From NCBI GenBank assembly GCA_024638585.1, contig JAHEKA010000111.1:1-7286 (forward strand): 7,286 nucleotides of DNA, read 5' to 3'. The notes beneath the pieces were generated by a model, which saw only the letters and a list, made by a program, of their open reading frames with translations, did no database searches and was not told the DNA's origin. Of the stretch, positions 4,713 through 7,286 are shown piece after piece. The stretch comes from Rhodospirillales bacterium. Lineage in GTDB: Bacteria; Pseudomonadota; Alphaproteobacteria; SMXQ01. Every line of letters starts with the position of its first letter. The first letter of the stretch is position 1. The position numbers and the translations under genes were made by a program.

Positions 4713-6584
4713 ATGTCTTCCGCTCCGCCTATTCTTGCGCTCCGTAACGCGCGCCTCGCTTTCGGCGATAAGGTCCTGTTCGAAGACCTCACGCTGCATC
4801 TTGGGCGCGGCCAACGCGTTGCCCTTGTCGGCGCCAACGGAACCGGAAAATCCACCCTTCTGAAGTGCCTGGCCGGAATTGTCGACCTCGATTCCGGAGA
4901 ACGGTTCATCCAGCCCGGCACGACCATCGCCTGGGTTCCTCAGGACCAGGAAGTCCCTGCCGGTGAAAGTCTGCTCGATTTCGTGCGTCGGCCCGATCAA
5001 ACCCGCGACGGCGTGCGGGCGGAGAAGATCTTGCTCGAGCCCCACCGCGCGGAAGATGCGCTGATCAGGGCAGGGCTTGATCCGAAACGCGCCGGTGGCC
5101 CGTTATCCGGTGGGGAAAACCGCCGCGCGGCCCTGGCCCGGGCCCTAGCGCGGGATCCGGATGTGCTGTTGCTGGACGAACCCACCAACCACCTCGATCT
5201 CGCGGCCATCGAGGCGCTGGAAACCACCCTTCGGGGATTTCCTGGCACGGTCCTCGTCATCAGCCATGATCGCAGATTTCTCGACAATGTCTCGACCGCG
5301 AGCCTTTGGCTGCAGCGGCGCAGCTTGTTGATGATGAACGGCCCGTTTTCCCAGTTCGAGGCCTGGTCCGAAGATATCCTGGAGCGAGAGATCAAGACCG
5401 CCGAACGGTTGAACAAACGTATCGAGCGCGAGACCCGCTGGCTGCACCGCGGCGTCACGGCCAGGCGCAAGCGCAATCAGGGGCGCTTGCGAAAACTGGA
5501 GGAGATGCGCGAGGCGCGGCGCCAACGGCAGGTGGGCCGCTCTTCGGTGTCGATGGCCGCGGGGGAAGGACCACCGGCCAGTCAAATGGTGTCGGACCTG
5601 CACCTGGTGTCCAAGAGTTTCGCCGGCGACGACGGCTCAGAGACCACCATCGTCCGCGACTTCACGACCCGCATCATGCGGGGCGACCGGGTGGGCCTGA
5701 TTGGCCCCAACGGATCCGGCAAGACCACCATGCTGCGCCTGATCCTGGGGGAGCTTGAGCCCGATAGCGGCCGGGTGCGGCGCGGCAGGCGCACGGAAAT
5801 TTCGTACTTCGATCAAGCGCGGCGTGACATCGATACAGCGGAAACCCCCTGGCGCTTCCTGTGCCCCGACGGCGGCGATCAGGTCAACGTGCGCGGCCAT
5901 CTGCGCCATGTGGTGGGGTATCTCAAAGAGTTCATGTTCGACGAAGACGATGCCAAGAGCGCCATCGCGACGCTTTCGGGAGGACAGCGTAACCGGCTGA
6001 TGTTGGCCAAGGTGCTGGCCCGCCCGTCGAACCTTCTGGTCCTGGACGAACCGACCAACGACCTCGACATGGACACCCTCGACCGGCTGCTCGAGACGCT
6101 CGATGCCTATGACGGCACCCTGATCCTGGTGAGCCATGACCGAGACTTTGTCGATAGACTAGTGACCAGCCTGATCGCGTTGGAGGGCGGCGGCCAGGTC
6201 AGCGAGTATATCGGCGGTTATCGTGACTATCTGCGGCAACGCAAGACCGCCGCGCCCGGCACGGACAAGACCAGGCGCCCGGCCAAAGAGTTCGAGGATG
6301 GGACCAAGCCGGCGCGCCGGCGCGAGGGAGGCCCGCGCAAGTTGAGCTACAAGGATCAGCGTGAGTTGGACGGCCTGCCCGAGCACATCGCCCGGTTGGA
6401 GACCGAGATCGAAAGCCTGAACGATCGGCTCGCGGCGCCCGATTTCTTCGCCAAGGACCCCGACGGCTTCGCCGAGGCCGCCGCCCGGTTGGAAGCGGCG
6501 AAGGCCGAGCTTGAGGCTGCCGAGGCGCGATGGCTGGAGTTGGAAGATTTGCGCGAAACGCTCGAAGCGGGGAAGATCGACTGA
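4713..6584 (+). CDS. uup: ABC-F family ATPase, Uup type
   Basis: This 623-residue cytoplasmic protein has two ABC ATPase domains and no membrane segments. ABC-F proteins act on ribosomes, and Uup is linked to translation and to DNA-related phenotypes such as transposon excision. Domain 1: Walker A GANGTGKST (40-48), signature LSGGE (131-135), Walker B VLLLDEPTN (151-159, catalytic E156), switch His H185. The inter-domain linker (about 215-275) is rich in Arg and Lys and contains GVTARRKRNQGRLR, the ABC-F element that contacts tRNA. Domain 2: GPNGSGKTT (331-339), LSGGQ (421-425), LDEPTND (444-450, E446), H475. A basic stretch (510-545) leads to a C-terminal coiled coil beginning KLSYKDQREL (543-552), as in E. 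coli Uup, where this domain binds DNA. Length is close to the 635 residues of E. coli Uup. The start lacks a clear ribosome binding site, but the sequence begins as expected for the family. The membrane-protein gene follows after 17 bases. Confidence 0.93.
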   Translation: MSSAPPILALRNARLAFGDKVLFEDLTLHLGRGQRVALVGANGTGKSTLLKCLAGIVDLDSGERFIQPGTTIAWVPQDQEVPAGESLLDFVRRPDQTRDGVRAEKILLEPHRAEDALIRAGLDPKRAGGPLSGGENRRAALARALARDPDVLLLDEPTNHLDLAAIEALETTLRGFPGTVLVISHDRRFLDNVSTASLWLQRRSLLMMNGPFSQFEAWSEDILEREIKTAERLNKRIERETRWLHRGVTARRKRNQGRLRKLEEMREARRQRQVGRSSVSMAAGEGPPASQMVSDLHLVSKSFAGDDGSETTIVRDFTTRIMRGDRVGLIGPNGSGKTTMLRLILGELEPDSGRVRRGRRTEISYFDQARRDIDTAETPWRFLCPDGGDQVNVRGHLRHVVGYLKEFMFDEDDAKSAIATLSGGQRNRLMLAKVLARPSNLLVLDEPTNDLDMDTLDRLLETLDAYDGTLILVSHDRDFVDRLVTSLIALEGGGQVSEYIGGYRDYLRQRKTAAPGTDKTRRPAKEFEDGTKPARRREGGPRKLSYKDQRELDGLPEHIARLETEIESLNDRLAAPDFFAKDPDGFAEAAARLEAAKAELEAAEARWLELEDLRETLEAGKID

Positions 6585-6601
6585 GAAAGGCCGGACAGGA
6601 A

Positions 6602-7286
6602 ATGACCGCCAGGTGGAGCTGGAAGCATTGGATCCTTTGCGCCATTCCCTTGATCGCCGGGGGCGGGGCGCTTGGTTTCCTCGATCCGCTTCCCCAACCG
6701 TTGGCGTACCACGACTTCGCCGACAAACGCCCGCTTGCGGGGATTCCCAATTTCGGTGATCTGGCCTCCAACCTGGCGTTTCTCATACCCGGCGTCCTCG
6801 GCCTGGGGCTTTGCCGGAGGCACCAACCGGAAGGCGCGCTTCAGGCATGGCATGCGTTCTTCGCGGGCCTCGTTCTGGTGACTTTCGCTTCCGGCTATTA
6901 CCACTGGGCGCCGGCGAACGAGACGCTGTTCTGGGACCGCCTTGCCATGACGGTCGCCTTTACCGCGCTCTATACGGCATTGCTGGCGGAACATGCGGGG
7001 CTGCGGCTCGAAAAACTGTTGCCGGTGTTGGTATTGGTCGGCGTGGCGACAGTTTTCTATTGGCGCTGGGTCGATGATCTCAGGTTCTACTTTGCCCTCC
7101 AGGCGACCGTCTTCACCTCGGCTTTGGTGTTGCTCCTTGGATTCGCCCATGCCTTCAGACAGAAGGCCTTTATCGTTGTCGCGCTCGCTTGCTATGCGGT
7201 CGCAATCGGCTTTGATTTTTCAGACCGCGCGGTCTTCCAGGCGACCGGCGGAGTTATCTCCGGTCACACCATCAAACACCTGATGG
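6602..7286 (+). CDS. Alkaline ceramidase-like (CREST superfamily) membrane hydrolase, 3' end cut off
   Basis: The first 228 residues are present and the frame runs off the window. It is a polytopic membrane protein with hydrophobic segments near residues 10-27, 54-70, 84-100, 113-130, 138-153, 165-182 and 188-204, and another beginning near 216. Conserved blocks match the alkaline ceramidase family: PNFGDLASNLAFL (49-61), SGYYHWAPANETLFWDRLAM (97-116) and SGHTIKH (220-226). S97, H101, D112, H222 and H226 reproduce the zinc site of human ACER3 (S77, H81, D92, H217, H221) with identical spacing inside each cluster. Such enzymes hydrolyse the amide bond of ceramides; the bacterial substrate is unknown and could be another lipid amide. 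The ATG at 6602 lies 17 bases after the uup stop. AGAAAGG is 11 bases upstream and AGGA almost touches the start, so initiation strength is uncertain. It is probably co-transcribed with uup. Confidence 0.85.
   Translation, partial: MTARWSWKHWILCAIPLIAGGGALGFLDPLPQPLAYHDFADKRPLAGIPNFGDLASNLAFLIPGVLGLGLCRRHQPEGALQAWHAFFAGLVLVTFASGYYHWAPANETLFWDRLAMTVAFTALYTALLAEHAGLRLEKLLPVLVLVGVATVFYWRWVDDLRFYFALQATVFTSALVLLLGFAHAFRQKAFIVVALACYAVAIGFDFSDRAVFQATGGVISGHTIKHLM

Noticed and set aside
6356..7150. 264-codon minus-strand open frame across the uup end and the ceramidase-like gene
   Set aside because: Both plus-strand genes have strong family motifs throughout. The antisense translation is charged low-complexity sequence without a domain.

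Overview
The window looks like chromosomal DNA from a GC-rich Gram-negative bacterium, most likely an alphaproteobacterium, possibly Rhodospirillales-like. The reasons are the OmpA-type envelope protein with a Cys/Trp-containing N-terminal half and a Pro-rich linker, the tiny Flp (type IVb) pilin, the PDR/VanB-type reductase, and the general codon use. The genus cannot be fixed from this sequence. No transposase, integrase, CRISPR array, tRNA or rRNA is visible, and no gene-free stretch exceeds 300 bases.

Left half, minus strand (19-3333): three genes read leftwards. They are an amidohydrolase-2 family metal-dependent hydrolase (2263-3333), a secreted OmpA C-terminal-domain protein (1224-2057), and a PDR/VanB-type FMN/2Fe-2S oxidoreductase (19-1005). 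They do not look like one operon. A 205-bp gap separates the first two. The OmpA gene ends in a strong UUCG-tetraloop terminator. The reductase has its own good sigma-70-like promoter. The reductase and the hydrolase are both typical of catabolism of aromatic or other xenobiotic-like compounds, but no oxygenase partner lies in the window.

Middle, plus strand (3334-4712): a divergent intergenic region with two small hairpins leads into a ten-cysteine YkgJ-type (CxxCxxCC) protein (3520-4128). Then comes an AT-rich 177-bp spacer holding a nested inverted repeat, a lone Flp pilin gene (4306-4506) with a strong ribosome binding site, and a 206-bp palindrome-rich spacer.

Right half, plus strand (4713-7286): a complete Uup-type ABC-F ATPase (4713-6584) is followed 17 bases later by a membrane protein cut off by the window edge (6602-7286). 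The membrane protein carries the full zinc-site pattern of the alkaline ceramidase / CREST superfamily (SxxxH, D eleven residues later, HxxxH). The two probably share a transcript, although no functional link between them is obvious.

No clearly new multi-gene system is present. The items most worth a second look are the bacterial ceramidase-like enzyme behind uup, the isolated Flp pilin with its AT-rich dyad-containing upstream region, and the OmpA protein whose N-terminal half is not a recognisable beta-barrel.
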